DNA from: JAKCDU01 sp035551615
Lineage (GTDB): Bacteria; Actinomycetota; Acidimicrobiia; Acidimicrobiales; Palsa-688
NCBI GenBank assembly: GCA_035551615.1
Contig: DASZNC010000047.1
Location: 1-64,000 of the forward strand
DNA length: 64,000 nt
Direction: 5' to 3'
Shown: positions 41,965-49,669 of the stretch, in pieces
Layout: every line of letters starts with the position of its first letter
Numbering within the stretch: the first letter of the stretch is position 1
Made by a program: the position numbers and the translations under genes
Notes under the pieces: model-generated
Databases searched by the model: none
What the model was told of the DNA's origin: nothing
What the model saw: the letters and a program-made list of their open reading frames with translations, nothing else

Positions 41965-43077
41965 ATGATGTCGCCGCCGCTTGCGACCCGTACCTTGACA
42001 GACGTGGCGAGCGACGAGGAACTCCGCAAGGTCGCAGAAGACATCCGGGCGCTGGCCCGGTCGCTCGCCCGCGACATCCGCACGGCGGCCGACTCGGCCC
42101 GTGAGAACGGGCGCCCGGCCCGTGACGCACTCCGCGACGGTCTCCGCGACGCAGCCGAGGAGGCCCGTCGTGAGTTCCGCAGGAGTGCCCACTACTGGGC
42201 CGGCTGGGACCGGTCCCGGACCGGCCGTTCCGGCACGGCGGCCGACCCGGAGAACGTGGGCGGAGGCCCGGTGCGACCGCCCTGGGCCATTCCCCAGGGC
42301 CCCGACTGGAACAGGAAGAGCCGGGATCGCCACCGGCACCACCATCGGGGTTGGGCCCCCCCGTCCGTCCCACCTGGCGCCGTAGCGACGGCCACGCCCG
42401 AACGGCGGCCGTCGATCCCCCCGGTACGGCGCCGGTGGGACGCCCTCGTGCTCACCGGGATCCTGGTCGCCGTGTTCGGCGTCGCCTGGGTGTTGAGCGT
42501 CACGGCGGCGGTCAGCGTGTCGCTGGAAGCCGTCCTGGCCGCCGGATTGATGCTCCTCGGGGCCTGCCTGGTGGTGACCGGTCGCACCGACTGGAGCCTG
42601 AGCCGCCACGCCTGGCCGGTCTGGGTGGGCGGGGTCCTGATCATCGGCCTGCTGGCCACCTCCACTTCGTACGGCGTCAGCGGGGCACTGTCCCACCTGA
42701 GCGTCGGGAAGATGACGGCGACCGCGACCACCGCCAAGACGCAGACGCTCTACGGCGGTTTCGGCCAGTTGACCGTCGATGCCAGCCAAGCCACTCCCGG
42801 CTCGGTGATAACGATCGAGAACGTGGCCGGGCAGACCGTCATCGACCCGCCTCGCCCAAATCAGACGTTCGTGATCACCGGTCGCCTCTTGGCCGGTGAC
42901 ATATGCATCGACATGACTGCGCACTCGGCCGGCCTCGGTGCCTCGATCAACCAAACCTCGATCGACGGGAGAAACATGGATGGTTCCCCGTCGAAGAGCA
43001 CTATTCCGGTCTATATCAATGTCCACCAGCTGGCTGGGCAGATCACCATCGAGAACGCGACATGCAGCCAGCAGTAG
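41965..43077 (+). CDS. LiaF-like membrane protein preceding a two-component system
   Basis: A 370-residue protein. The N-terminal third is charged, with heptad-like helices (KVAEDIRALARSLARDIRTA) and an HRHHHRGW His-rich stretch. About three hydrophobic segments follow at residues 160-230. The C-terminal 120 residues are an extracytoplasmic beta-rich domain (GGFGQLTVDASQATPGSVIT) like the LiaF/DUF4097 sheet domains. It overlaps the kinase start by 16 bp, giving the order LiaF-like, kinase, regulator, as in LiaFSR envelope-stress systems. The ATG at 41965 is the longest start; the GTG at 42004 before ASDEELRKVAE is another candidate. Confidence 0.68.
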   Translation: MMSPPLATRTLTDVASDEELRKVAEDIRALARSLARDIRTAADSARENGRPARDALRDGLRDAAEEARREFRRSAHYWAGWDRSRTGRSGTAADPENVGGGPVRPPWAIPQGPDWNRKSRDRHRHHHRGWAPPSVPPGAVATATPERRPSIPPVRRRWDALVLTGILVAVFGVAWVLSVTAAVSVSLEAVLAAGLMLLGACLVVTGRTDWSLSRHAWPVWVGGVLIIGLLATSTSYGVSGALSHLSVGKMTATATTAKTQTLYGGFGQLTVDASQATPGSVITIENVAGQTVIDPPRPNQTFVITGRLLAGDICIDMTAHSAGLGASINQTSIDGRNMDGSPSKSTIPVYINVHQLAGQITIENATCSQQ

Positions 43078-44012
43078 CCACCGACGTCCCGCAGCTGACG
43101 TACCGCTACCGCACGTCGCGGGTCGCGTTCGGCACCTTCTTCCTGCTGGTCGGTGCCGCCTTCCTGCTCGACAGCATGGGCACGTTCCGGGTCACGACCA
43201 ACATCTTCTGGCCCCTGTTCATCGTGTCGCTGTGTGCCGGGCTGCTTCTGCACCGGGCCCGGCGCATCATGGTCGAGGAGGACCGCAGCGCCCAGTTGGC
43301 GGTGGCCGAGGAGCGGGTGCGCATCGCCCGTGAGCTGCACGACATCGTGGCCCACGGCGTGTCCCTCATGACCATCCAGATCGCCGCCGCCCGCCGGGTG
43401 GCGGTCAAGAACCCGGACTCGTCGGCCGAATCGCTCGAGGCGGCGGAGGAGACCGGCCGGCAGACCCTCTCGGAGCTCGAGGGGATGCTCGCCGCACTTC
43501 GTGGAGCGGACGCCTCCATCGGTGCGGCCGCCGGCACGGGCCCGGCCGGAGACGCCGCAACCGGCCGGGCCCGTCCATCCACCCCGGCCGGTGCCGGCGG
43601 ACGTTCGCCTCTCCCCCGTATCGCCGACCTGGACTCGCTCATCGAGACGGTGCGCCAGACGGGCCGGACCATCCGGTACAACGTGCTGGGCGATGCCCCG
43701 CCGCTGCCGTCCAGTGTGGAGACGACCGTCTACCGGCTGGTGCAGGAGGCGGTGACCAACGCCGTGCGCTACGCCGGCGACACGCCCATCGACGTGCAGG
43801 TGATCTTCTCGCCGACCGCCATCACCGTGTTCGTCGACGACGAGGGCGCCGGACCCACGCCGACCAACAAGGGCGGCGGAGGCCACGGTCTGGTCGGGAT
43901 GCGGGAGCGGCTCGGCGCCATCGGCGGCTCGCTGGAATCCGGTCCCCGCACGCCGGGCCCCGGATGGCGGGTGTACGCCACCATCCCGTTGCTGCTCCTC
44001 GAAGCCTCGTGA
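43062..44012 (+). CDS. LiaS/NarL-type sensor histidine kinase
   Basis: A 316-residue kinase. Two membrane helices close together (about 23-42 and 47-65, GTFFLLVGAAFLLDSMGTF) with little outside sequence make it an intramembrane-sensing type. The HisKA_3 box is RIARELHDIVAHGVSLMTIQ with the phospho-His in ELHD, and the ATPase domain has QEAVTNAVRYAG and GGGGHGLVGMRERL. A low-complexity Ala/Gly insert near 160-185 is unusual. The ATG at 43062 overlaps the upstream LiaF-like gene. Confidence 0.88.
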   Translation: MQPAVATDVPQLTYRYRTSRVAFGTFFLLVGAAFLLDSMGTFRVTTNIFWPLFIVSLCAGLLLHRARRIMVEEDRSAQLAVAEERVRIARELHDIVAHGVSLMTIQIAAARRVAVKNPDSSAESLEAAEETGRQTLSELEGMLAALRGADASIGAAAGTGPAGDAATGRARPSTPAGAGGRSPLPRIADLDSLIETVRQTGRTIRYNVLGDAPPLPSSVETTVYRLVQEAVTNAVRYAGDTPIDVQVIFSPTAITVFVDDEGAGPTPTNKGGGGHGLVGMRERLGAIGGSLESGPRTPGPGWRVYATIPLLLLEAS

Positions 44013-44056
44013 GGGCTTCCTGCCGGCGGGTGCCGGACGCCTGACAGAATCGGGCG

Positions 44057-44719
44057 GTGATCCGCCTGCTGATAGCCGACGACGAAGCAATGGTCCGCCG
44101 GGGGCTCCGGCTCGTGCTGGAGGCCGAGGATGATCTGCAGGTGATCGGTGAAGCCGCCGATGGCGTGGAAGCCATCGAGCAGGCCCGTCGGCTCCAGCCC
44201 GATGTGATCCTGATGGACGTGCGTATGCCCCGCATGGACGGGGTCGAGGCGTGCCGGCGGCTGGTCGCCGACACCGCCGCCCGGGTGGTGGTCCTCACCA
44301 CCTTCGATCTGGACGAGCACCTGTTCGCGGCGATCCGGGCCGGAGCGTGCGGGTTCCTCCTGAAGGCGTCCCGACCGGAGGAGCTGGTGTCGGCCATCCA
44401 CGCCGCCTCGGCCGGCAACGCCCTGGTGGAACCGCGGATGACCAAGCGGCTGCTGGAGGAGTTCGCCCGGCGGCCGGCGTCGGCGACGAACAACGAGCGC
44501 CGCTTCGATGACCTCACCGAGCGGGAACGGGACGTCCTGATGGAGGTGGCCAAGGGGGCGAGCAACGCGGAGATCGCCGAGCGGCTCTACATCAGCGAGA
44601 CGACGGTCAAGACCCACGTCAACCACATCCTGGCCAAGTTGAACGTCCGCGACCGGATCCAGGCGGTCGTGCTCGCCTACGACCACGGGTTGGTCGAGCC
44701 GGGCGGATCGAGGGCGTAG
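44057..44719 (+). CDS. NarL/LuxR family response regulator
   Basis: A 220-residue regulator. The receiver domain has DDE at the N-terminus (IADDEAMVRRGL), the phospho-Asp in VILMDVRMPRMDG, Thr and Lys in VVVLTTFD and GFLLKASRPEE. The LuxR helix-turn-helix has LTERERDVLMEVAKGASNAE and SETTVKTHVNHILAKLNVRD. It pairs with the kinase 44 bp upstream. The GTG at 44057 has CAGAAT 6 nt before it, so it might also start its own short transcript. Confidence 0.9.
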   Translation: MIRLLIADDEAMVRRGLRLVLEAEDDLQVIGEAADGVEAIEQARRLQPDVILMDVRMPRMDGVEACRRLVADTAARVVVLTTFDLDEHLFAAIRAGACGFLLKASRPEELVSAIHAASAGNALVEPRMTKRLLEEFARRPASATNNERRFDDLTERERDVLMEVAKGASNAEIAERLYISETTVKTHVNHILAKLNVRDRIQAVVLAYDHGLVEPGGSRA

Positions 44720-44820
44720 GCCGCCTCCTTTTTCCGCCCCTGGGAGGATCACAGAATCGACCTCGCGGACGATGTGCGCGAGGCGTTGCCCCCTTAGCTT
44801 CTTCATCACAAGGAGGAGTT

Positions 44821-45057
44821 ATGAGCGACTACCCGTCCCAAGAGACTTACTGCAGGAATCGAGGCGGCCGAGGGATCATCCGGACCGTCGCCATCTGGGT
44901 GGCCATCGCCGTCCTGGCGATGATCGCTTTCAGTACCGCCATGTGGGCGCTAGGGGTGGTGTGGTCCATCGTCGCTCTGTTGTTCAAGATCGCCTTGGTC
45001 ACCGCCGTCGTAGCCTTCGTCTGGAGAAGAATCACCCGTCGGCGCCAGACCTATTGA
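44821..45057 (+). CDS. Small two-helix membrane protein
   Basis: A 78-residue protein with a short polar N-terminus (YPSQETYCRNRGGRG) and a long hydrophobic region at about 21-67 that can form two helices (TVAIWVAIAVLAMIAFSTA, then WSIVALLFKIALVTAVVAFV), ending in a basic RRITRRRQTY. A strong AAGGAGGAG site precedes ATG 44821. It follows the LiaR-like regulator and may be a LiaI-like target gene. I do not recognise a specific family. Confidence 0.7.
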   Translation: MSDYPSQETYCRNRGGRGIIRTVAIWVAIAVLAMIAFSTAMWALGVVWSIVALLFKIALVTAVVAFVWRRITRRRQTY

Positions 45058-45128
45058 CAGGCGGGGCCAACGGGATTTGAATTGTGGGTGAACAGGTAGT
45101 CCATTTCCAGTACGGAAAGGAGGGCAAA

Positions 45129-45176
45129 GTGGCAACACGTTGCTCGTCCGAGGAGGACGATCCACCGCGCTGCTGA
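45129..45176 (+). CDS. 15-residue Cys-containing leader-type ORF
   Basis: GTG at 45129 follows an AAAGGAGGG site by about 5 nt and opens a frame MATRCSSEEDDPPRCC ending at TGA 45174-45176 (15 codons are certain, start counted as Met). It has a Cys at position 5 and two adjacent Cys codons just before the stop. Its stop codon falls on the first base pairs of a hairpin. This is the layout of attenuation leader peptides; Cys-rich short ORFs that sense cysteine are known from mycobacteria. Function is inferred. Confidence 0.45.
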   Translation: MATRCSSEEDDPPRC

Positions 45177-45330
45177 GGGTCTCCGAGGCATCTGAACCGG
45201 AGAGGCCCGATCAGCAGGCCGCAGAGGTGACTGTACGCTCCAGATGGCCGGCCCTATGGCCGGGAGGCGTTGCGGCGCCACCCGGGACGAGGCGGTCCCA
45301 AACGATACGAGCCAGGTCGCCGATGCGGTT

Positions 45331-45376
45331 CAACCGGCACAGGAAAACCCGGGGAGGGTTTTTCCTGTGCCGGTTG
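45331..45376. terminator. Very stable hairpin upstream of the 45388 gene
   Basis: CAACCGGCACAGGAAAACCC (45331-45350) pairs with 45356-45376 (complement plus one extra T), a 20-bp stem with one bulge and a GGGGA loop. It contains an A-run on one arm and a T-run on the other. It could be a terminator, an attenuator for the next gene, or both. Confidence 0.6.
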
Positions 45377-45387
45377 CGCGTGCGACG

Positions 45388-46101
45388 ATGGATCCCGTGA
45401 GCGAAGGCGGGAGTTCCCTTCCCGAGCGGTTCGACGGTGGCGGTACCCGGACGCCCGGTCGGCGGGCCTTCGACATCGACCGTCGGCCGATCGGCGCCGG
45501 CGTCGACCGGCACAAGGACCGGGGCCTCGATCTCACTCCCGACGAGGTGGTGGCCCGCCGCCACAACCGGCGATGGATGGTCGGGCTCCTGCTCGTGTCG
45601 TGCGCCATCCTCGTGCCCTCGCTGATCGCCATGGCCGTGTACGCATCGAACGAACCGAATGGGCCCAGGATCTCCGCCCCGGCCGGCTACAAGGTGGTCA
45701 ACGACGCCTACTTCGGCTACGTCGTACCCGAGACCTGGTCCAACAACCAGGAGTTCACCGATCAGGAGGGCGACGTCGACACGTCCGGCCCCGACGGCTG
45801 GGTCGGGGAGAACCGGGCCTACTTCCGGACCACCCCGACCATCGACACCCCCCCGCCGTCGTCGCTGCAGGCGTTCAACATGCCCCGGCCGACCCCGTTC
45901 ACCCTCACCGCCGGGCACGCCATCATCGTGCCCGGGGCCAGCGGGGCGTTCGAGTACACCGCCACCCGACCCGGGGGATTCCAGGCCCAGGTCATCGACT
46001 CGTGGAGCGACCGGACCGGAGTCGAGGTGTGGCTCATGGTGCACGCCTCGACCCAGGTGAGCGATCAGCTGATCAGCTCGCTGCGGGCGGGCGAGTCCTA
46101 G
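45388..46101 (+). CDS. Unknown single-pass membrane protein
   Basis: A 237-residue protein with a charged cytoplasmic N-terminus of about 70 residues, one membrane helix near 68-90 (MVGLLLVSCAILVPSLIAMA), and an outer domain of about 140 residues (GYKVVNDAYFGYVVPETWSN and SWSDRTGVEVWLMVHA). The outer part resembles PsbP/LpqN-like lipid-associated folds only loosely. I do not recognise it. The ATG at 45388 is used; GTG 45397 is also possible. Its end abuts the convergent zinc-ribbon gene exactly. Confidence 0.65.
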   Translation: MDPVSEGGSSLPERFDGGGTRTPGRRAFDIDRRPIGAGVDRHKDRGLDLTPDEVVARRHNRRWMVGLLLVSCAILVPSLIAMAVYASNEPNGPRISAPAGYKVVNDAYFGYVVPETWSNNQEFTDQEGDVDTSGPDGWVGENRAYFRTTPTIDTPPPSSLQAFNMPRPTPFTLTAGHAIIVPGASGAFEYTATRPGGFQAQVIDSWSDRTGVEVWLMVHASTQVSDQLISSLRAGES

Positions 46102-46479
46102 TCAGCCCCGGCCGGGCCAGTCGATCCGGCACCAGCTGACCCGGCGGCAGGCCGGGCACCGCATCAGACGGGGCCACGGTCGGGTCGGCAACCAGACGGA
46201 GGGCACCAGCGCCCGGGCCAACCCGACGAGCGACAGGGGGGTGGCCGCCAGGCAGGTGCGGCAATGGACGACCGCCTCCCGATGACCGGGCTCCACCTGT
46301 GCCGGCTCGGAGAACAGCGCCCGGCGGCCCTCGGCGGGGCCGGAGGTCGGAGCACCCGTCGGCGCATCGGCGTCGCCGGTAGAGTCGAACTCAGAGAAGA
46401 GGGCCCGCCGCCCGGGCCGGGATCCGGCGGCCCGCACCGAACCGTTCGGGCCGGAGCCGTTGGTCGTGTGCTCGGTCAT
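46102..46479 (-). CDS. Unknown protein with GRRALFSE repeats and Cys-rich tail
   Basis: A 125-residue protein coupled to ParA (ATGA overlap at 46476-46479). It has two copies of the short motif GRRALFSE in the disordered first half, separated by an Asp/Ala/Pro linker. The C-terminal half has HCRTC and CPACRRVSWC, a likely zinc ribbon, flanking a hydrophobic loop (LSLVGLARALVPSVWLP). The repeated motif may be a docking peptide for the ATPase or for another partner. I know no family name. Confidence 0.65.
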   Translation of the reverse strand: MTEHTTNGSGPNGSVRAAGSRPGRRALFSEFDSTGDADAPTGAPTSGPAEGRRALFSEPAQVEPGHREAVVHCRTCLAATPLSLVGLARALVPSVWLPTRPWPRLMRCPACRRVSWCRIDWPGRG

Positions 46480-47243
46480 CGGGCCACACCCACTCTGGCC
46501 TCGAGGACCTCGGCCAACGCCCGGTAGGCGGCGGCGCTCGGCGAGCTCGGTGCGTGCCGCAGCACCGAGCAGCCCCGGCCCGGCGCCTCGGCCACCCGGA
46601 CCGACTTGGGCACGGGCGGTTGCAGCACCTCGAGCCCGTAGGTGGTGCCGACGTTGGCCAGGGTCTCCTGCGCCAGCCGGGTGCGGGGATCGAACATCGT
46701 GGCCACGACGCCGATCACCTCCAGCTTGGGGTTGGTGAACGAGCGGACGTCGCCGATCGTCTCCATGAGCTGGCCCACGCCCCGGTGGCTGAGCGTTTCG
46801 CACTGCAAGGGGACGAGCACGCCGGCGGCGGCGGTCAGGCCGTTGATGGTCAGCACCCCGAGAGATGGCGGGCAGTCGATCAGCACGACGTCGTGATCGT
46901 CCAGGAGCGGTTCGATGGCCCGGCCCACCGCGTACTCCCGTCCCGGCTTGGTCAACAGGTGCACCTCAATGCCGGCCATGTCGATGCTCGAGGGGAGCAG
47001 GTTGACACCATCCACCGAGAGAAGGGCGTCGCCGGCATCGGCCTTGCCCAGCAGGACCTCATAGAGCGAGATCTCCAGCGCGTCGGGATCGGTGCCGGTC
47101 GAGAACGTCAGGCAGGCCTGCGGGTCGAGATCGACCAGGAGGACCCGGTGGCCGCGCTCGGCCAGCGCCGCGCCGAGGGAGTGCACCGTGGTCGTTTTGG
47201 CCACGCCGCCTTTCTGGTTGGCGACGGCGATGATCCGGGTCAC
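46476..47243 (-). CDS. ParA/MinD family ATPase
   Basis: A 255-residue deviant Walker-A ATPase. NQKGGVAKTTTVHSLG carries the signature Lys, DLDPQACLTFSTG the Walker B-like Asp, and LIDCPPSLGVLTINGL and VPLQCETLSHRGVGQL are ParA motifs. No parB or parS is nearby, so it is an orphan ParA, of the type that positions a non-chromosomal cargo. TAGTGT (47250-47255) is 6 nt before GTG 47243, so it has its own leaderless promoter. It is coupled with the zinc-ribbon gene. Confidence 0.87.
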   Translation of the reverse strand: MTRIIAVANQKGGVAKTTTVHSLGAALAERGHRVLLVDLDPQACLTFSTGTDPDALEISLYEVLLGKADAGDALLSVDGVNLLPSSIDMAGIEVHLLTKPGREYAVGRAIEPLLDDHDVVLIDCPPSLGVLTINGLTAAAGVLVPLQCETLSHRGVGQLMETIGDVRSFTNPKLEVIGVVATMFDPRTRLAQETLANVGTTYGLEVLQPPVPKSVRVAEAPGRGCSVLRHAPSSPSAAAYRALAEVLEARVGVAR

Positions 47244-47263
47244 GCCATCACACTAGAAGCCGG

Positions 47264-48685
47264 TCAGGGAACGGCGTAACCGAAGATCGGGAACCCGTTG
47301 TAGAAGTCCGAGTGCGACGGGAGGAACGGCCCGTTGATCACGACCGCCAGGTATCCGGTCTGGGCCGGGCCGGCGTCGCCCTCGATGGTGTCGATGGCCC
47401 CGTCCGGCCAGACCTGGGCGACGATCCCGGTGTGCACCGCGGTGTTGACGTTCTGCGGCCCGGTTCCGTACAGGACGGCATCGCCCGGGCTGGGCGTGGC
47501 CGACGGGCTCAGCACGTGGGTGTGGCTGGCCGCCCACGCCCAGATGTTGCCGACAAAGGCGATCGACCCGACCGGCACCCCGGAGTGCGACCACACCCAG
47601 GTGACGAACAGCGCGCACCAGGCCTCGCAGGGTCCGTAGGGGTTGCAGAAGTAACCGCTGCTCGGGTCGCCCTCGACCTGGCTGGACGCCAGGGCGACGA
47701 TCGGGCTGTGCGAACTGGTCGGGTGGCTGAAGTCGGTCGGGAAGGCATCCGGCTCCAGCAACCAGTAGCCCCCACTGTCCGGGGTGGCCACGATCTGAAC
47801 GATCGGCTGGGCGGCCGGCTGCACCAGGTCATTGCCATGGAAGGCGGCGTCGCCGAAGCTGTACACGGCGCCGTTGGCGTTGGCCAGCCAGTACCCGTTC
47901 CCGGACTCGGTCCCGGCGATGCTGTTGATCCAGCCGGAGATGCTGTGACCGCCGAGCGAGCCTTCGAAATGGGTGTGGCCGAAGGAGAACACGCCGCCGT
48001 CGCCGCCGGCCATCAGGTAACCGTCGCCGTCCTTGGCGGCCACCATCCCGACGATCGGCGACGCCAACTTCACCCCGCCGGTCGACCCGAAGAACCGGGC
48101 GTCGCCGAAGGCGAAGACGCCGCCGTCGGATGCGACCATCCAGTAGCCCTGGCCGGTGCTGGTCGGCGCCATACCGACGATCGGCTGCCACAGTTTGATC
48201 CCGCCGGTCGAGCCGTGGAAGCGGGCGTCACCGAAGCTGAAGATGCCGCCGTCGAGGGCGTACAACCAGTACCCGGCCCCGTCCGGCGTGGGCGTGATGC
48301 CGACGATCGGGGCGTACAGGTTCACTGCGGACACGTCGCCGTAATGGACGGCGTTGCCGTAGGCGTAGACCTTGCCGTCGGCGGTGACCAGCCAATAGCC
48401 CTTGCCGTTGGCCGTCGGCGCCATGGCGACCACAGGTGACGGGACAGTGGTGCGCGTCGGTGCGCCGTAGTTGACGGCATCGCCGTAGGAGAGGACGCCC
48501 GGGTTGCTGTAGGCGGCGCTGTGCAACGCCGGTTGGTAGGTGATCGGGGCCGAGGTGCCCGATGGGGGCGGTGGATTGGGTGGTCCTCCGAGCGGCATGG
48601 CCGTGGCGACACCCCCCGAAATGAACATGACCGCGCCCACGCAGGCGGCCAGAAGCGCCACCCTCCGTCTCATCCCGCCAACCAT
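47264..48685 (-). CDS. CHAP-domain cell-wall hydrolase with propeller-like repeats
   Basis: A 473-residue exported protein. The signal peptide covers about residues 1-30 (RRRVALLAACVGAVMFISGG). Residues 60-330 hold five full YWMVASDGGVFAFGDA-type repeats, with a leading half copy (LSYGDAVNYG) and a closing GYWLL, the same layout as the L,D-transpeptidase at 26047. The C-terminal CHAP domain has the nucleophile Cys in CEAWCALFVTWVWSHSG and His in NTAVHTGIVAQV, so it cleaves peptidoglycan amide bonds. TACCTT 8 nt before ATG 48685 fixes the start; the next ATG is at 48673. Confidence 0.87.
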   Translation of the reverse strand: MVGGMRRRVALLAACVGAVMFISGGVATAMPLGGPPNPPPPSGTSAPITYQPALHSAAYSNPGVLSYGDAVNYGAPTRTTVPSPVVAMAPTANGKGYWLVTADGKVYAYGNAVHYGDVSAVNLYAPIVGITPTPDGAGYWLYALDGGIFSFGDARFHGSTGGIKLWQPIVGMAPTSTGQGYWMVASDGGVFAFGDARFFGSTGGVKLASPIVGMVAAKDGDGYLMAGGDGGVFSFGHTHFEGSLGGHSISGWINSIAGTESGNGYWLANANGAVYSFGDAAFHGNDLVQPAAQPIVQIVATPDSGGYWLLEPDAFPTDFSHPTSSHSPIVALASSQVEGDPSSGYFCNPYGPCEAWCALFVTWVWSHSGVPVGSIAFVGNIWAWAASHTHVLSPSATPSPGDAVLYGTGPQNVNTAVHTGIVAQVWPDGAIDTIEGDAGPAQTGYLAVVINGPFLPSHSDFYNGFPIFGYAVP

Positions 48686-48704
48686 GGACCGAAAAGGTAT
48701 TACC

Positions 48705-49655
48705 TCATCCTCCAGGGTGGTTGGCACCCAGGTAGAGGTCCCCTCCCCACCGGGCCCCGACGACGGCGGGGAACGATTCGACCCGCACGTCGGCGCCGGT
48801 GTGCGGGGCATCGACCATCACACCGTGCCCCACCACCAGACCGACGTGGGTCACCAGGCCCGGCCGGGGTCCGAAGAACACCAGGTCGCCGGCCACCAGC
48901 GCCCGGCCGGGACCGACCGGTGGACCGGCATCGAACTGGGCCTGGGCCACCCGGGGCAGCGGAACGCCGGCGGCCGCCCAGGCGGCCTGGACCAGCCCCG
49001 AGCAGTCGAACCCGGTGGCCGCCGACTCGCCGCCCCACCGGTAGGGAACGCCCACCTGGTCGAGCGCCCAGGATGCGGCCACTGACCCGCCCTCACCCGG
49101 GGGCGCCTGATCGTCGAGCCCGAACGCCTGTGCGTCGGACAGGACCTGGGTGACGTACGGGTACGAGTGGTTGTAGTCGTATACGGCGCCGGCCAACCCG
49201 TCCTTCGTCGCCGCTCCGTCCGCGCACAGCATGCGCACCGCGGCATAGACGCTGTCGGTCGGATCGTAGGGCGATGGGGGGTCCACGCCACCGGCCGGCA
49301 CCGGCCGGTCGTACCGGGCGAAGGTGGCCGGCTCGAACTGCATCGGTCCTTCGGCCCCGGCCCGGTTGTGACCGGAGTGGACACCCGCCGCCGATGAGGT
49401 CCCGTTCTGCGATTCCACGGTGCCGATGGCCGCGACCAACGTCCACGACAGGCCCGGACAGGTGGCTGCGGCGGCCGCGTAGAGGCGCAGCATGGGCGCC
49501 GGGATCCGCGTCAATGCACCGGAGGTCAGGGGCGCGCCCTCGCCGGCGCCCCCCAGCGTCATGGCCAGGGTCTGGGCGATCACGGCTCCGAGTCCCACAC
49601 ATAGGACGAGAGGGACGAAGCCGGCGAGGAGAAGAAGACGTTTCACCTTTTTCAT
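48705..49655 (-). CDS. SLT-NlpC/P60 bifunctional peptidoglycan hydrolase
   Basis: A 316-residue exported enzyme. An N-terminal membrane anchor (KRLLLLAGFVPLVLCVGLG) leads to a lysozyme-like transglycosylase domain at about 48-170, with Glu in AIGTVESQNG and GPMQFEPATFARY. The NlpC/P60 domain covers about 192-316: Cys in TGFDCSGLVQAAW, His in VTHVGLVVGHG, and a third residue near VMVDAPH. Such bifunctional enzymes cut both glycan and peptide. It lies 19 bp upstream of the CHAP gene on the same strand. Confidence 0.88.
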   Translation of the reverse strand: MKKVKRLLLLAGFVPLVLCVGLGAVIAQTLAMTLGGAGEGAPLTSGALTRIPAPMLRLYAAAAATCPGLSWTLVAAIGTVESQNGTSSAAGVHSGHNRAGAEGPMQFEPATFARYDRPVPAGGVDPPSPYDPTDSVYAAVRMLCADGAATKDGLAGAVYDYNHSYPYVTQVLSDAQAFGLDDQAPPGEGGSVAASWALDQVGVPYRWGGESAATGFDCSGLVQAAWAAAGVPLPRVAQAQFDAGPPVGPGRALVAGDLVFFGPRPGLVTHVGLVVGHGVMVDAPHTGADVRVESFPAVVGARWGGDLYLGANHPGG

Positions 49656-49669
49656 TATATTTCATGTAG

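Larger units (their letters stand above)
45058..45387 (+). other. Structured leader region before the 45388 gene
   Basis: This 330-bp stretch holds a tiny ORF with a strong ribosome site (45129-45176), a hairpin that begins at its stop codon (45170-45217), and a long perfect-but-one hairpin (45331-45376) just before the next gene. No tRNA, SRP RNA or known riboswitch core is recognisable. It may be an attenuator or a structured RNA. Confidence 0.5.

Noticed and set aside
45058..45387. c-di-GMP or c-di-AMP riboswitch, SRP RNA or tmRNA
   Set aside because: A GGGCAAAG word resembles part of the c-di-GMP-I motif, but the rest of the core is missing, and no SRP or tmRNA core is seen.
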